Part shown: in pieces, positions 52,080 through 60,787 of the stretch
How positions within the stretch are numbered: the stretch's first letter is position 1
Layout of the letters: each line of letters starts with the position of its first letter
From: M3007 sp044226205
GTDB taxonomy: Bacteria; Bacteroidota; Bacteroidia; Chitinophagales; Saprospiraceae
Assembly: GCA_044226205.1 (NCBI GenBank)
Contig: JBGAHL010000021.1
Location: 28,866-92,865, forward strand
DNA: 64,000 nt
Direction: 5' to 3'
Position numbers and translations under genes: made by a program
The notes under the pieces: generated by a model
Told to the model about the DNA's origin: nothing
What the model saw: only the letters and a program-made list of their open reading frames with translations
The model's database searches: none

Positions 52080-52877
52080 ATGAAATCCCTGCTCTTTTTA
52101 TTGCCCCTGCTCTTGCTGCTCGCCGCTTGTGAAGAAGTTATCCAACTCGATCTCGACTCGGCCGGACCGCATCTGGTGGCCGAGGCCAACCTCGATGCCA
52201 CGCATGGAACCTGCACGCTGAAACTGACCCGCAGCGGCGATTTTTACCAAAACAACACCTTCGAAACCATCGAAGGCGCACAAGCCGTGCTGCGCCTCGC
52301 CGGTGCTGAGTATGCATTGTCCGAGGAAGGAAACGGGCTGTATCGCCTGAGCGGTCTGACGCCCCTGCCCGGCGATACGGCAGCGCTGCGGTTTGTCCTG
52401 CCCGACGGCCAAACCGTCGAGTCCAAAGTGGCCGTCGTTCCCTCGGTCGTGCCGCTCGATACTTTGTTTGTTGAAAAAAATGCGACCGCGGGTGGCCCGG
52501 GCGGCGCATCGGAGAATTACCTGCTTACGGCCGAGTGGCAGGACGAGGCCGGCCAGGAAAATTATTACCGCCTGAAAATCGACCGCAACGGAGGCTTCCT
52601 GTCCGATCTGTACCTGCTCGCCGACGATCGACTGGGCGACGGAACGCGGATTTCGCGCCCGGTGATCCGCCAATCGTTCGCGCAGGCCGATGTGCTGCGG
52701 GTGCAACTGCTCTCGACCAGTCGCGATTACTACGACTATTTTACCGACCTGGCCAATGCCGACGGGCGGGGGCTGGCCGCGCCTGCGCCTTACAACCCGA
52801 AAAGCAACTGGACGGGCGAAACCCTGGGTTATTTCGGCGTGTGGCAAGTGTCGGAAGCAACGATCGAAGTGAAGTGA
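52080..52877 (+). CDS. DUF4249 outer-membrane lipoprotein
   Basis: 265 residues with lipobox LLAAC (Cys17), then 'EEVIQLDLDSAGPHLVAEAN', 'YRLSGLTPLPGDTAALRFVL' and 'NPKSNWTGETLGYFGVWQVS', the conserved DUF4249 pattern. Such proteins usually pair with a TonB-dependent receptor encoded just upstream, perhaps as a substrate-capture lid. Here no receptor is adjacent, so the partner may be the receptor at 39725 or lie elsewhere. Confidence 0.84.
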   Translation: MKSLLFLLPLLLLLAACEEVIQLDLDSAGPHLVAEANLDATHGTCTLKLTRSGDFYQNNTFETIEGAQAVLRLAGAEYALSEEGNGLYRLSGLTPLPGDTAALRFVLPDGQTVESKVAVVPSVVPLDTLFVEKNATAGGPGGASENYLLTAEWQDEAGQENYYRLKIDRNGGFLSDLYLLADDRLGDGTRISRPVIRQSFAQADVLRVQLLSTSRDYYDYFTDLANADGRGLAAPAPYNPKSNWTGETLGYFGVWQVSEATIEVK

Positions 52878-53019
52878 GCCAGATTGTTTCTTTGGTTGTT
52901 GTAAAAAAATGCAGGCAGGAAACTGGCACGGCTGCTGACGGCCAGACAAATGTTTTACTGTTGGCTTGAAAAACTATTTTCGCCCCAAGCTTTCAAGTCA
53001 ACTTGTAAAAACTTGGGCC

Positions 53020-53162
53020 GGGGCAGCGCCCCAAAAGATTTGTAGCAAATGGTGGAGAATACAGATCAGGAGGGGCAGCGCCCCGAAAGATGTCACGGGG
53101 CGCTGCCCCTCCTGGATGGATTTTGGTACTAAAAGGCTACAAATTTCACGGGGCGCTGCCCC
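53020..53162. repeat. Nested inverted repeats, GGGGCAGCGCCCC family
   Basis: Within the 316-base gene-free stretch 52878-53193: GGGGCAGCGCCCC at 53020-53032 and 53072-53084, and its complement GGGGCGCTGCCCC at 53097-53109 and 53150-53162. The inner pair extends to AGGAGGGGCAGCGCCCCG; the outer pair is extended by AGATTTGTAGC against GCTACAAATTTC. It could form a large double hairpin; no protein-coding signal in the stretch. Confidence 0.78.
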
Positions 53163-53193
53163 TGCCTGAGTTTTTACGTCAATTTAAAAAAAC

Positions 53194-56100
53194 ATGCGCC
53201 TCCCGCTTCTTTTGCTCGTTGTTGCCCTTGCCTTTGCCGCTTGCTCCGAAAACCACGCGCCACCTCGCATTCTGGTTTTCTCCAAAACAGAAGGATATCG
53301 CCACGAAAGTATTCCGACCGGCGTGGCCGCGCTTCGGCAGTTGTGCCGCGACAACCAGATGGTGATGGACACCACCGAGGATGCCGCCGATTTTAACGAA
53401 CGCAACCTGCGCCGCTACGCGGCGGTCGTGTTTCTGAATACCACCGGCGACGTGCTCAACCCCGTGCAGGAAGCCGAATTCGAGCGCTACATCCAGGCCG
53501 GCGGCGGCTACGTGGGCGTTCACTCCGCGACCGACACGGAGTACGGCTGGAAATGGTATGGCGGACTTTCCGGCGCCTATTTCAACGGCCACCCGGCCAT
53601 TCAGGACGCGAAAGTCCAGGTTCGGAACCACGACCACCCGGCCACCCGGCATTTGAAAGAAGACACCTGGATGCGCAAGGATGAGTGGTACAATTTCAAG
53701 GAATTCAACACCACGGTGCAGGTGCTGCTGGCCCTCGACGAAAGCAGCTACGAGGGCGGCGGCATGTGCCAGCACGGCGAGGCCGACCCCTGCCATCCCC
53801 TGTCGTGGTGCCATGAATACGACGGCGGCCGCGCTTTTTACACCGCCATGGGGCATACGAAGGAATCGTACAGCGAACCCGCGTTTCTCCAGCACCTGCT
53901 GGGCGGCATTCGCTTCGCCATCGGCCAACAAAAACGGCTCGACTACACGCAATGCAAAACCCCTGGGCTGCCCGATCCCACCCGTTTTGTCAAAACGGTG
54001 CTCGCGACCGAACTCAACGAACCCATGGAGTTTACGATGTTGCCCGACGGCCGCATCCTGTTTATCGAGCGCCGCGGCGCCATCAAACTGCTCGACCCCA
54101 ACACGGGACTGATCACCATCGTAACCAAATTCCCCGTGTACTCCGAAGAAGAGGATGGCCTGCTGGGGCTCGCCCTCGACCCGCAATACGACAAAAATCA
54201 CTGGATTTACCTCTATTATTCGCCGGTGGGCGACGAGACGGTCAACAACCTCTCGCGTTTCGTTTTTCAGGGCGACACCCTCGACCGCGCCTCCGAACGC
54301 CTGCTGCTCACCGTCGACGTGCAGCGGGAGGAATGTTGCCACGCCGCCGGCTGCATCGAGTTCGACGGAGCCGGCAACCTGTACCTTTCCACCGGCGACA
54401 ACACCAACCCCTTTGCCTCCGAGGGCTACGACCCCATCGACGAACGCCCCGGCCGAAGCAGCTGGGACGCGCAGCGCTCCTCGGGCAATACCATGGATTT
54501 GCGCGGCAAAATCCTGCGCATCCGCCCCCTGCCCGACGGCTCGTACATCTGCCCTGCCGGCAACTTGTTTGTGAATGGGGATGTGCACGTGGCCTCACCC
54601 CCCGGCCCCCTCTCCCAGGGAGAGGGGGAGGCGCCCTCACTTGCTATCGCCCCCCCCTCCCCGTGGTCGCGGGGGCCGGGGGGTGAGGTTGCCGGCCGAC
54701 CGGAAATCTACGTCATGGGCTGCCGCAATCCGTTCCGTATTTCGCTCGACAGCCGGCGCAACTTGTTGTTTTGGGGAGAAGTAGGCCCGGATGCCGGCGA
54801 ACCCGACACGGCACGCGGGCCGCAGGGGCACGACGAGGTGAACCGCGCCAGGGCAGCCGGATTTTTCGGCTGGCCCTATTTCGTAGGCGACAACAAACCG
54901 TATCGGGAGCACGATTTTGTCACGGGCAAAAACGGCCCCGCTTTCGATCCGCTGCACCCGATCAACAACTCGCCCAACAACACGGGCGCCCGCGAATTGC
55001 CGCCCGCGCAGCCGGCGCTGATCTGGTATCCCTACGGCAACTCGAAAGAGTTTCCGCTCCTCGGCAACGGCGGCCGCAATGCCATGGCCGGCCCCGTTTT
55101 TTATTCGGACGAATACCCGGCCGACACCCGCCTGCCCGATTATTACGACGGCAAACTCATCACCTACGACTGGATGCGCGGCTGGATGATGGCCGTGACG
55201 CTCGACTCGGCGGGCAATTTCAGCCGTATGGAGACCTTTGCCGATTCGATCAAATTGAGCCGCCCGATGGATATGTTTTTGGATAAAAACGGCTCGCTTT
55301 GGGTGCTCGAATACGGCACCCAGTGGTTTTCTTCCAACCCGGACGCCCGCATCAGCCGGATCGATTACGTGCGCGGCAACCGCCCGCCGCACCCGCGCCT
55401 CGCAGCGGACAAAACGGCCGGCGCCGCGCCCATGACCGTTTATTTTTCCGCCGCCAAAACCCGCGATTACGACAACGACAACCTGCAATACACCCTCGAT
55501 TTCGGCGACGAAACCGAACCTTTTTACTGGGAAGGGCGCGTCGTATCGCAGGCAGGGTTGACCAAAAAGAAAAAAGAAAAACACAACCCGCTCGACAGCA
55601 TTGCCCACACGTACACGACGCCTGGCACCTACGAAGTCGTGCTGAAAGTACGCGACCCCAACGGCGCCTGGGCGACGGCCAAACAAAAGATCAATGTGGG
55701 CAACGAGCCGCCCGAGGTGGTCTGGGATTTCGGCGGAAAAAACCGCAGCTTTTACCAGCCCGGCACGCAACTCGACTATCAACTGCTGGTCTCCGACCGG
55801 GAAGACGGCTCCCTCGCCAGCGGCGGCATTGCGGCCGCCTCCGTCGCGACGAGTATCGATTACCTCGAAACGGGCTTCGACATCACCTCAATTGCCCAGG
55901 GGCACCAGCAGGCCAAGCAGGCCACGGAATACAGTCGGGGCAAGCTCCTGATCGAGCGTTCGGACTGCAAAACCTGTCATGCCGAAGACCGGCAGATCAA
56001 CGGCCCCTCGTTTCAGGCGGTGGCGGAGCGCTATCGCAATAACGAGTTTGCCGTGCGCAATCTTTCCAAAAAAGTCATTCAGGGCGGCGCTGGCAACTGG

Positions 56101-56784
56101 GGCCAGGTGGTCATGAGCGCCCACCCGCAGGTCAGTGAAGAAGACGCCGGCGAAATGGTGCGCTGGATCCTTTCGCTGGGCGGCCCGGCCAAGGTGAAGC
56201 AGTCGCTGCCCGTGAGCGGCCGGTATGCCCTCGACATTCCGCCGCCGGCAAAGGGCAAAAAGCCCTCGCCCGGCACCTTCATTTTCCAGGCCAGCTACCG
56301 CGACCGGGGCAGCGGCTCGCAGGCGCCGCTGGAAAACGGCGAAACCCTCGCGCTTCGCCCTGCTTTTTTTCAGGCTGAATCGGCCGACTCCGTGTCGAAA
56401 GGCGTGACGCGCTACCGGCCGTTTTCAGGCGACACCGTGGTGCTCAACGACCTGAAACACAACAGCTTTTTTGTCATTAAACGCGCCGACCTGGGAGGCT
56501 TGCACGCCGTAAGCCTGGGCGTGGCCACGGGCGACAAACGCTACGAATTTGGCGGCGGCCGCCTCGAACTCCGCCTCGACGGGCCCAACGGCCCCCTGGC
56601 TGGAACCGTGCCCTTGCCGCCCGGAAAAACAGGGGACCCGCTGTCGGTCATCGAGGTGCAAATGCCGCTCGCACGACCCGCCGACGGGCGTTTTCACGAC
56701 CTTTATTTTGTGTTGAAAAACGAGAATTTTCCCTCCCGAACGGTCGGCGCCGTGGATTGGGTGCGGTTCGAGATGGTGAATTGA
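53194..56784 (+). CDS. ThuA - sugar dehydrogenase - PKD - cytochrome c - CBM6 fusion protein
   Basis: 1196 residues, lipoprotein signal 'LLLVVALAFAAC' (Cys16). In order: ThuA domain (about 25-235, 'PRILVFSKTEGYRHESIPTG', 'GGGYVGVHSATDTEYGWKWY'); PQQ-type glucose/sorbosone dehydrogenase propeller (about 255-720, 'MLPDGRILFIERRGAIKLLD', 'HAAGCIEFDGAGNLYLSTGD'); PKD-like domain (about 750-830); cytochrome c with CKTCH (about 925); CBM6-like C-terminus (about 1060-1195). It probably oxidises sugars at the cell surface. Residues about 467-498 are a Pro/Gly-rich insertion encoded by a palindromic element. Confidence 0.88.
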   Translation: MRLPLLLLVVALAFAACSENHAPPRILVFSKTEGYRHESIPTGVAALRQLCRDNQMVMDTTEDAADFNERNLRRYAAVVFLNTTGDVLNPVQEAEFERYIQAGGGYVGVHSATDTEYGWKWYGGLSGAYFNGHPAIQDAKVQVRNHDHPATRHLKEDTWMRKDEWYNFKEFNTTVQVLLALDESSYEGGGMCQHGEADPCHPLSWCHEYDGGRAFYTAMGHTKESYSEPAFLQHLLGGIRFAIGQQKRLDYTQCKTPGLPDPTRFVKTVLATELNEPMEFTMLPDGRILFIERRGAIKLLDPNTGLITIVTKFPVYSEEEDGLLGLALDPQYDKNHWIYLYYSPVGDETVNNLSRFVFQGDTLDRASERLLLTVDVQREECCHAAGCIEFDGAGNLYLSTGDNTNPFASEGYDPIDERPGRSSWDAQRSSGNTMDLRGKILRIRPLPDGSYICPAGNLFVNGDVHVASPPGPLSQGEGEAPSLAIAPPSPWSRGPGGEVAGRPEIYVMGCRNPFRISLDSRRNLLFWGEVGPDAGEPDTARGPQGHDEVNRARAAGFFGWPYFVGDNKPYREHDFVTGKNGPAFDPLHPINNSPNNTGARELPPAQPALIWYPYGNSKEFPLLGNGGRNAMAGPVFYSDEYPADTRLPDYYDGKLITYDWMRGWMMAVTLDSAGNFSRMETFADSIKLSRPMDMFLDKNGSLWVLEYGTQWFSSNPDARISRIDYVRGNRPPHPRLAADKTAGAAPMTVYFSAAKTRDYDNDNLQYTLDFGDETEPFYWEGRVVSQAGLTKKKKEKHNPLDSIAHTYTTPGTYEVVLKVRDPNGAWATAKQKINVGNEPPEVVWDFGGKNRSFYQPGTQLDYQLLVSDREDGSLASGGIAAASVATSIDYLETGFDITSIAQGHQQAKQATEYSRGKLLIERSDCKTCHAEDRQINGPSFQAVAERYRNNEFAVRNLSKKVIQGGAGNWGQVVMSAHPQVSEEDAGEMVRWILSLGGPAKVKQSLPVSGRYALDIPPPAKGKKPSPGTFIFQASYRDRGSGSQAPLENGETLALRPAFFQAESADSVSKGVTRYRPFSGDTVVLNDLKHNSFFVIKRADLGGLHAVSLGVATGDKRYEFGGGRLELRLDGPNGPLAGTVPLPPGKTGDPLSVIEVQMPLARPADGRFHDLYFVLKNENFPSRTVGAVDWVRFEMVN
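54593..54688 (+). repeat. 96-bp palindromic element inserted in frame
   Basis: Ends are a perfect 18-base inverted repeat, CCTCACCCCCCGGCCCCC (54593-54610) and its complement (54671-54688). Inside is a small TCTCC/GGAGA hairpin and a segment with TTGCTATCGCC. Length 96 is divisible by 3, so the host gene keeps its frame and gains 32 codons, read as 'ASPPGPLSQGEGE...'. A second copy is at 63934 in another gene. Confidence 0.86.
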
Positions 56785-56807
56785 GTGATGAGTTTTTTGG
56801 CGGGAAC

Positions 56808-57806
56808 TCATTGGCCCGTCCATTTCCACAAGGGTCCGTTTTTGCTCGAAAAACGGCTGACGTGCCCGTTGTTGAGCAATTGGGTCAGGACCAGTTCCGC
56901 TTCCTGCATGCCCGTGCCTGCCAGCACGGCGTATTCGCGGGTCGTGAGGGTCGGATAGTACCGAAACAGTTGTTCGGGGCTGTGTCCGTAAGCCTTTTTT
57001 TGCGCGGCCGGGTACAGGGTCAGCAGGGTTTGTTCGAATTGTTCGTAGGGCCTGACGCCGTACATGACCAGGCGGCTTTGCGCCGAATCGGTGAAAAACA
57101 GGGTAGGGAAGCCTCGCACGTTCAGGCTGCGGGCCAGGGCCAGGTCGTCCTGAAAGTGTTGTTGCGCGGGGCCGTCGTAGTCTGTTTTTAAGCGGGCGGT
57201 ATCGAGGCCCGTTTCGAGGGCGGCCTGTTGCAGGTGCTCCCATTTGGTGATGTTCTTTTTTTCCAAAAAGAGCATTTCGCGCATGCGGCGCAGAAACAGC
57301 AGGGCCTTGTGTTCGTCCTGCATTTGCGCCGCTTTAAAGGCAATGGAAGGCGGGTAGGAAGAGGGCAGGGGGTCTTCGAGCCAGACGTCGCCGTCGATGG
57401 GCATTTGGTACTGCGCGCTCACTTCGTCCCAGTGGTGCGCCACATCGGAAGGTTTGCTGATCCCGCCGCTGTTGTACACGTCCCAGGAAGGCAGCAGGCC
57501 GCCCATGTGGTATTCGATGTCGACGAGTTCGCCGTATTCCAGTTTGAGGCGGCGCAATTGCGGTTCGATGCCCCAGCAAGAGGAGCAGATCGGGTCGGTG
57601 AAATACACGATGCGGAGGGGTTTTTGCAGGGTAATAAAAGGCGAGCCGCCGGTTTGGGCGCCCGGGACCGTGCAAATACCGTCGATGGGATCGCAAAAAA
57701 GCGGGTTGTCGGCAACACTCATGGGTTTTGTTTGCGTTTGGGCCTGGCATTGGCTGAAAAAAAAGAAGCCTGTTGTCCAAACCAGAAAGGTGAATAATCG
57801 ATTCAT
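56808..57806 (-). CDS. DsbA-family thiol oxidoreductase
   Basis: 332 residues from the ATG at 57806, signal sequence MNRLFTFLVWTTGFFFFSQC (could be a lipoprotein). Redox motif CSSC at 74-77 in 'RIVYFTDPICSSCWGIEPQL', and the cis-Pro loop 'NVRGFPTLFFTDSAQ' of the thioredoxin fold, with a helical insertion between, as in DsbA/FrnE/YjbH-like proteins. The C-terminal 60 residues are an extra helical domain ('EYAVLAGTGMQEAELVLTQL'). Probably a periplasmic disulfide enzyme. Divergent from an HxlR regulator 84 bases away. Confidence 0.84.
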   Translation of the reverse strand: MNRLFTFLVWTTGFFFFSQCQAQTQTKPMSVADNPLFCDPIDGICTVPGAQTGGSPFITLQKPLRIVYFTDPICSSCWGIEPQLRRLKLEYGELVDIEYHMGGLLPSWDVYNSGGISKPSDVAHHWDEVSAQYQMPIDGDVWLEDPLPSSYPPSIAFKAAQMQDEHKALLFLRRMREMLFLEKKNITKWEHLQQAALETGLDTARLKTDYDGPAQQHFQDDLALARSLNVRGFPTLFFTDSAQSRLVMYGVRPYEQFEQTLLTLYPAAQKKAYGHSPEQLFRYYPTLTTREYAVLAGTGMQEAELVLTQLLNNGHVSRFSSKNGPLWKWTGQ

Positions 57807-57890
57807 ACCGAGGAACAGCCGACTTTGGTACGGCTGATGGAAGTGCAAAAATCAGGCAGCCCCGGCGCCTGTACAAGAAGTCAAAAAAAC

Positions 57891-58202
57891 ATGACTACCG
57901 AAAATGATCCCGCCAGCGTCGAACAGTGTCCGGCGGAAGGGCTGTTAAAAATGTTGTCGGGCAAATGGAAGCCCCAGATCTTCCGTTTGGCAGTCGAGGG
58001 CCCCTTGCGGTTCAACGGCCTTTTGCGCCGCTTGCCGGGCGCCAGCCGGCAGTCGCTGGCGGCGGCTTTGCGCGAGATGGAAGAAAGCGGATTGCTGAGC
58101 AAAACTCTTGTGCGGCAAAAGCCCCTGCACATCGAATACACGCTTTCCGCGCGCGGCAAATCGCTGCTGGCCGTATTTCAGACCCTTGAAAATTTGCTTT
58201 AA
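57891..58202 (+). CDS. HxlR-family transcriptional regulator
   Basis: 103 residues from the ATG at 57891. 'EQCPAEGLLKMLSGKWKPQI' with an N-terminal Cys, 'LRFNGLLRRLPGASRQSLAA' and 'ALREMEESGLLSKTLVRQKP' are the HxlR winged-helix pattern. In YodB/HypR-type members the N-terminal Cys senses thiol stress; that Cys is present here. Shares its promoter region with the DsbA-like gene and may regulate it. Confidence 0.9.
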   Translation: MTTENDPASVEQCPAEGLLKMLSGKWKPQIFRLAVEGPLRFNGLLRRLPGASRQSLAAALREMEESGLLSKTLVRQKPLHIEYTLSARGKSLLAVFQTLENLL

Positions 58203-58260
58203 GCCGGCAAAAGCTGCCGAAACGGCCCGCCGCTTCCCTCGGCTTTTGCCTGTTCCATCG

Positions 58261-58268
58261 TATCTTTG
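58261..58268 (+). promoter_or_regulatory. Candidate -7 box of pckA
   Basis: TATCTTTG followed by CGGC, the same extended box as before purF, ruvX and tetR. It is 80 bases before the pckA ATG. No clear -33 partner at the expected spacing. Confidence 0.45.
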
Positions 58269-58348
58269 CGGCGCTCGAACGGCACACCACCACTGCACCT
58301 TTTTTGCCCGTGCGAGCGCTCCTTTCCACCTAACCAACGCAGCACCAC

Positions 58349-59974
58349 ATGCAAGAAGTCGGATTTAAAAATCCCGCCGCCTCGCTCGAGGCACATGGCC
58401 TGAAAAACTGGAAAACCGCCTACTGGAACCTCTCGCCCGAAGAACTCGTCGAACACAGCATTCAAAAAAACATGGGCTGCCTGGCCGATTCGGGCGCCCT
58501 GGTGATCTCCACCGGCGAATTCACCGGCCGCTCGCCGGAAGACCGGTTTATCGTCAGGGACAGCATTACGGCCAACAAGGTGCACTGGGGCAAAGTCAAC
58601 CTGCCTTTCGACGCCCGCAAGTTCGACCAGCTCTGGCGCAAAGCCTGCAACTACCTGAAAAAGAAGGATGTGTACGTGCGCGACGTGGCCGCCTGCGCCA
58701 GCGCCAACCCCGATTTTCGCCTGCGCATCCGTGTGATGACCGAGTTGCCGTGGAGCAACCAGTTCGCTTCCAACATGTTCCTGCGCCTCGAACAGGACGA
58801 ACTGGCCGCTTTCGATCCCCAATGGACCGTGCTCTGCGTGCCCGGCCTGAAAGCCGACCCGGCCGCAGACGGCACCCGGCAGCACAATTTTGCCATCCTC
58901 AATTTTAAGAAAAAACGCCTGCTCATCGGCGGCACGGGCTATACGGGCGAGATCAAAAAAGGCATCTTCTCGGTGATCAATTTTGTGCTGCCCACCCAGA
59001 CGAAAGACACGCTGCCGATGCACTGCTCGGCCAATGTGGGCGACAACGGCGACATCGCGCTGTTCTTCGGCCTTTCCGGCACCGGCAAAACCACCCTCAG
59101 CGCCGACCCCAACCGCCCGCTCATCGGCGACGACGAACACGCCTGGGGCCCCGGCGAAGTTTTCAATTTCGAAGGCGGCTGTTACGCCAAAACCATCGAC
59201 CTGACCGAGGAAAAAGAGCCCGATATTTTCCGCGCCATCCGCCACGGCGCCATCCTCGAAAACGTGACGTTTGTCGAGGGCACGCGCAGGGTCAATTTTG
59301 CCGACCGCAGCGTCACGGAAAATACCCGTGTATCGTACCCCATTCACCACATTGAAAATGCCGTATCGCCCAGTCGCGCCGACGGCAACCCGCGCAACAT
59401 CTTTTTCCTCACCTGCGACGCCTCGGGCGTATTGCCGCCCATCAGCAAACTGACGCCCGAACAGGCCATGTACCATTTTATCAGCGGTTACACGGCCAAG
59501 GTAGCCGGCACGGAAGTGGGCATCAAGGACCCCAAACTGGCGTTTTCCGCGTGCTTCGGCGCGCCGTTCCTGCCCCTGCACCCGGCGAAATACGCCGATT
59601 TGCTGGGCAGCAAACTTCGCCGCAGCAAAGCCAACGTCTGGCTGATCAATACCGGCTGGAGCGGCGGTCCCTACGGCACCGGCAGCCGCATCAAACTAGC
59701 CTTCACCCGCGCCATGATCACCGCCGCGCTGCGGGGCGATCTGAACCGTGTGGATTTTGAAGAACACGAGGTGTTCGGGCTGGCCATGCCCGTCGAATGC
59801 CCCGGCGTGCCTTACGAGATCCTCAACCCGCGCAACACCTGGGCCGACAAAAAGGCTTACGACGATAAAGCCCACTGGCTGGCCGGGGAATTCGCGAAAA
59901 ACTTTGCCAAATTTGCCGATCAGGTCAAGCCCCTCATACTGGCGGCCGGTCCGCGGCAGCTGATGCCCGCGTGA
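58349..59974 (+). CDS. pckA: Phosphoenolpyruvate carboxykinase (ATP)
   Basis: 541 residues, normal for the ATP-dependent enzyme. 'ALVISTGEFTGRSPEDRFIV', the kinase-1a P-loop 'GLSGTGKTTLSADPNRPLIG' (about 240-260), the metal motif 'DDEHAWGPGEVFNFEGGCYA' and 'ARFGAPFLPLHPAKYADLLG'-like C-terminal region (here 'SACFGAPFLPLHPAKYADLL') are present. Converts oxaloacetate to phosphoenolpyruvate, the first step of gluconeogenesis. Single gene with its own promoter-like box. Confidence 0.96.
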   Translation: MQEVGFKNPAASLEAHGLKNWKTAYWNLSPEELVEHSIQKNMGCLADSGALVISTGEFTGRSPEDRFIVRDSITANKVHWGKVNLPFDARKFDQLWRKACNYLKKKDVYVRDVAACASANPDFRLRIRVMTELPWSNQFASNMFLRLEQDELAAFDPQWTVLCVPGLKADPAADGTRQHNFAILNFKKKRLLIGGTGYTGEIKKGIFSVINFVLPTQTKDTLPMHCSANVGDNGDIALFFGLSGTGKTTLSADPNRPLIGDDEHAWGPGEVFNFEGGCYAKTIDLTEEKEPDIFRAIRHGAILENVTFVEGTRRVNFADRSVTENTRVSYPIHHIENAVSPSRADGNPRNIFFLTCDASGVLPPISKLTPEQAMYHFISGYTAKVAGTEVGIKDPKLAFSACFGAPFLPLHPAKYADLLGSKLRRSKANVWLINTGWSGGPYGTGSRIKLAFTRAMITAALRGDLNRVDFEEHEVFGLAMPVECPGVPYEILNPRNTWADKKAYDDKAHWLAGEFAKNFAKFADQVKPLILAAGPRQLMPA

Positions 59975-60037
59975 CAGGCCGGGCAAGGGGGGCAAGCCAT
60001 CGATTGCACATACACATACACCATACAACTCGATCCA

Positions 60038-60472
60038 ATGAAAAGAATTCTGTTGTTCAGCGCTTTCACCCTGTTGCTCGTCACCGGTTTGTGGCAATGC
60101 TCGCCCGGCGCCAAATACACGCCCGAAAACATGCCGTCCAAACAACTGCACTGGGGCTATGGCGGCGGTTTTGCCGGCCAGGAAACCTCGTTTGTGCTGC
60201 TGGAAAACGGCCAGATTTTCCGCCGCAACGGCACGGGCCTGGCTTTGCAGGAGGTAAAGGGCACCAAGCCCAAAACGGCTAAAAACCTCTTCAAAACCTT
60301 CGACAAGGATTTGAAAAAATACGACTTCAACCACCCCGGCAACGTGTACAGCTTCGTGCAGCAGCAGGAAGGCAGCGCCATTCGCCGCATCGCTTGGGGC
60401 GACGACAAGTTCCCGGTCGAGCAAAAGGCCAAGGATTTTTTCAACCAGCTGAATGCCCTGGTGGTGGAGTAG
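60038..60472 (+). CDS. Small putative lipoprotein
   Basis: 144 residues with a lipoprotein-type signal (FTLLLVTGLWQC, Cys21). The mature part is basic and compact ('WGYGGGFAGQETSFVLLENG', 'NLFKTFDKDLKKYDFNHPGN'), with no catalytic motif I know. Found 63 bases after pckA. Probably an outer membrane or periplasmic lipoprotein of unknown function. Confidence 0.66.
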   Translation: MKRILLFSAFTLLLVTGLWQCSPGAKYTPENMPSKQLHWGYGGGFAGQETSFVLLENGQIFRRNGTGLALQEVKGTKPKTAKNLFKTFDKDLKKYDFNHPGNVYSFVQQQEGSAIRRIAWGDDKFPVEQKAKDFFNQLNALVVE

Positions 60473-60565
60473 GTTTTAGGGGGTTGGGAAAAAAGGGGAA
60501 AAAGGGGCTGCTAGCGGTTACTGCTCGCGCGAGGCTTTGCCTCGCGACCTACTTCCTAAACGCTA

Positions 60566-60787
60566 GCGCGAGGCTCCGCCTCCTGACAATATTCGAGAGC
60601 AGAAATGCCCAAAACCAACGCCCAACACCAAAAAAATTAACCGTAACTGGTTAGGTGAGGAGTCAAGGAAATTGCCGCTTCTTTTTACCCCGCTCGCGCG
60701 AGGCTCCGCCTCCTGACAATATTCGAGAGCAGAAATGCCCTAAAACCAACGCCCAACACCAAAAAAATTAACCGTAACTGGTTAGGT
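60566..60787 (+). repeat. Direct repeat of 91/92 bases
   Basis: Copy 1 60566-60656 and copy 2 60696-60787 differ by one inserted T. Each starts GCGCGAGGCTCCGCCTCCTG and ends ACCGTAACTGGTTAGGT. The 39 bases between copies are unrelated. Confidence 0.85.

Noticed and set aside
53194..56784. The SPPGPLSQGEG stretch considered as a frameshift or assembly error
   Set aside because: The stretch has perfect inverted ends, a length divisible by three, and the propeller domain continues in the same frame on both sides.
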